Part shown: positions 5,435-5,728 of the stretch, in pieces
Layout of the letters: every line of letters begins with the position of its first letter
Numbering within the stretch: the stretch's first letter is position 1
DNA from: Bathyarchaeum sp965602795
GTDB lineage: Archaea; Thermoproteota; Bathyarchaeia; Bathyarchaeales; Bathyarchaeaceae
Length of the DNA stretch: 5,728 bases
NCBI GenBank assembly: GCA_965602795.1
Contig: CBFCZR010000102.1
Coordinates: 1-5,728 of the forward strand
Reading direction: 5' to 3'
The notes under the pieces: generated by a model
Database searches by the model: none
Told to the model about the DNA's origin: nothing
What the model saw: the letters and a program-made list of their open reading frames with translations, nothing else
Made by a program: the position numbers and the translations under genes

Positions 5435-5450
5435 CCAAAAGGATGCTGTG

Positions 5451-5728
5451 TTAGATTTGGCTTCGGGAGAAGAGATAGGTGCCTAGACCCATCATCAAAA
5501 TGTCAAAGATAGCCACCACTGACAAGCTAATTAATAATCCAATCGAACCAAGTAAGTCTGACCCCGTTCCTAACAGGCACCAACGTAACAGTTCAACACC
5601 ATAGAACATTGGGTCACATAACATGGCAACCTGAAGAGGTAGAGGCGACACGTCGATGGGAAAGAACACACCTGATAACATGAATATTGGCCACATCACA
5701 AAAGTTGAGAGCAACTGAAACGCATGAA
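5451..5728 (-). CDS. ABC-2 type transporter permease, C-terminal end only
   Basis: Only the last 91 residues are visible; the frame is open to the right edge (reading HAFQ before LLSTFV), so the TTG at 5714 is an internal leucine. The segment MWPIFMLSGVFFPI followed by LPLQ, a D-P-M-F-Y-G turn and ELLRW is the characteristic C-terminal part of ABC-2 permeases (DrrB/NodJ-like), where the usual form is FLSGxxFP...LP...NPLTY..D.LR. It is followed by the last transmembrane helix (about the final 30 residues). Such proteins form the membrane part of exporters for drugs, lipids or polysaccharides, together with an ATPase that is usually encoded next to them and would lie beyond the right edge. The substrate cannot be deduced. 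Cys-Asp-Pro stands where Leu-Asn-Pro is common, a minor variation. Confidence 0.88.
   Translation of the reverse strand, partial: HAFQLLSTFVMWPIFMLSGVFFPIDVSPLPLQVAMLCDPMFYGVELLRWCLLGTGSDLLGSIGLLISLSVVAIFDILMMGLGTYLFSRSQI

Noticed and set aside
5437..5448. Small palindrome near TTGGTTGACCAA in the gap before the eL22-like gene
   Set aside because: The stem is 5 bp with a 2-base loop, with no T-tract and no second copy. It is too short to call an operator or terminator.
5714..5714. TTG as the start of the ABC-2 permease fragment
   Set aside because: The frame stays open to the right edge and the protein family is far longer than 87 residues. The visible part is the C-terminal end.

Overview
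The window looks like a piece of an archaeal chromosome. The first half is the Mre11-Rad50 double-strand-break repair pair. The remaining genes are small archaeal-type proteins, several starts are GTG or TTG, Shine-Dalgarno sites of the GAGG/GGAGG type lie before some genes, and AT-rich TATA-like boxes lie before others. From remembered resemblance of the small proteins, my best guess is a Thermoproteota-type lineage such as Bathyarchaeia. That placement is inference and was not tested.

Layout, left to right. Bases 1-1187 (+) hold mre11, which lacks only its first few codons; the frame is already open at the left edge and contains nuclease motif I. Bases 1184-3271 (+) hold rad50, which starts at a TTG overlapping the mre11 stop, with a good Shine-Dalgarno inside the end of mre11. 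Bases 3355-3747 (+) encode a stand-alone PAS protein of the type normally found at the C-terminus of DUF438 proteins. Bases 3812-4450 (+) encode a secreted, membrane-anchored protein of unknown function. It meets a minus-strand gene (4463-4720) tail to tail with 12 bases between the stops and oppositely directed T-tracts. That gene encodes an 85-residue two-helix membrane protein resembling the eukaryotic DPM2 subunit of dolichol-phosphate-mannose synthase.

The right part is all minus strand. The 367 bases at 4721-5087 look empty at first, but contain a 52-residue cysteine-rich (zinc-ribbon-like) ORF at 4842-5000. It has a hairpin-plus-T7 terminator downstream and a long inverted repeat around its start. 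Next come a 94-residue protein resembling eukaryotic ribosomal protein eL22 (5088-5372) and the C-terminal end of an ABC-2 transporter permease that runs off the right edge (5451-5728).

The mre11-rad50 pair is one functional unit: nuclease plus ATPase tether for DNA-end processing. The other genes have no obvious shared pathway and look like independent short transcription units. The most interesting items are the eL22-like protein, the DPM2-like protein, the overlooked Cys-rich mini-gene with its inverted repeat, and the non-canonical catalytic-site residues in both Mre11 and Rad50. I see no mobile element, CRISPR array, tRNA or rRNA.
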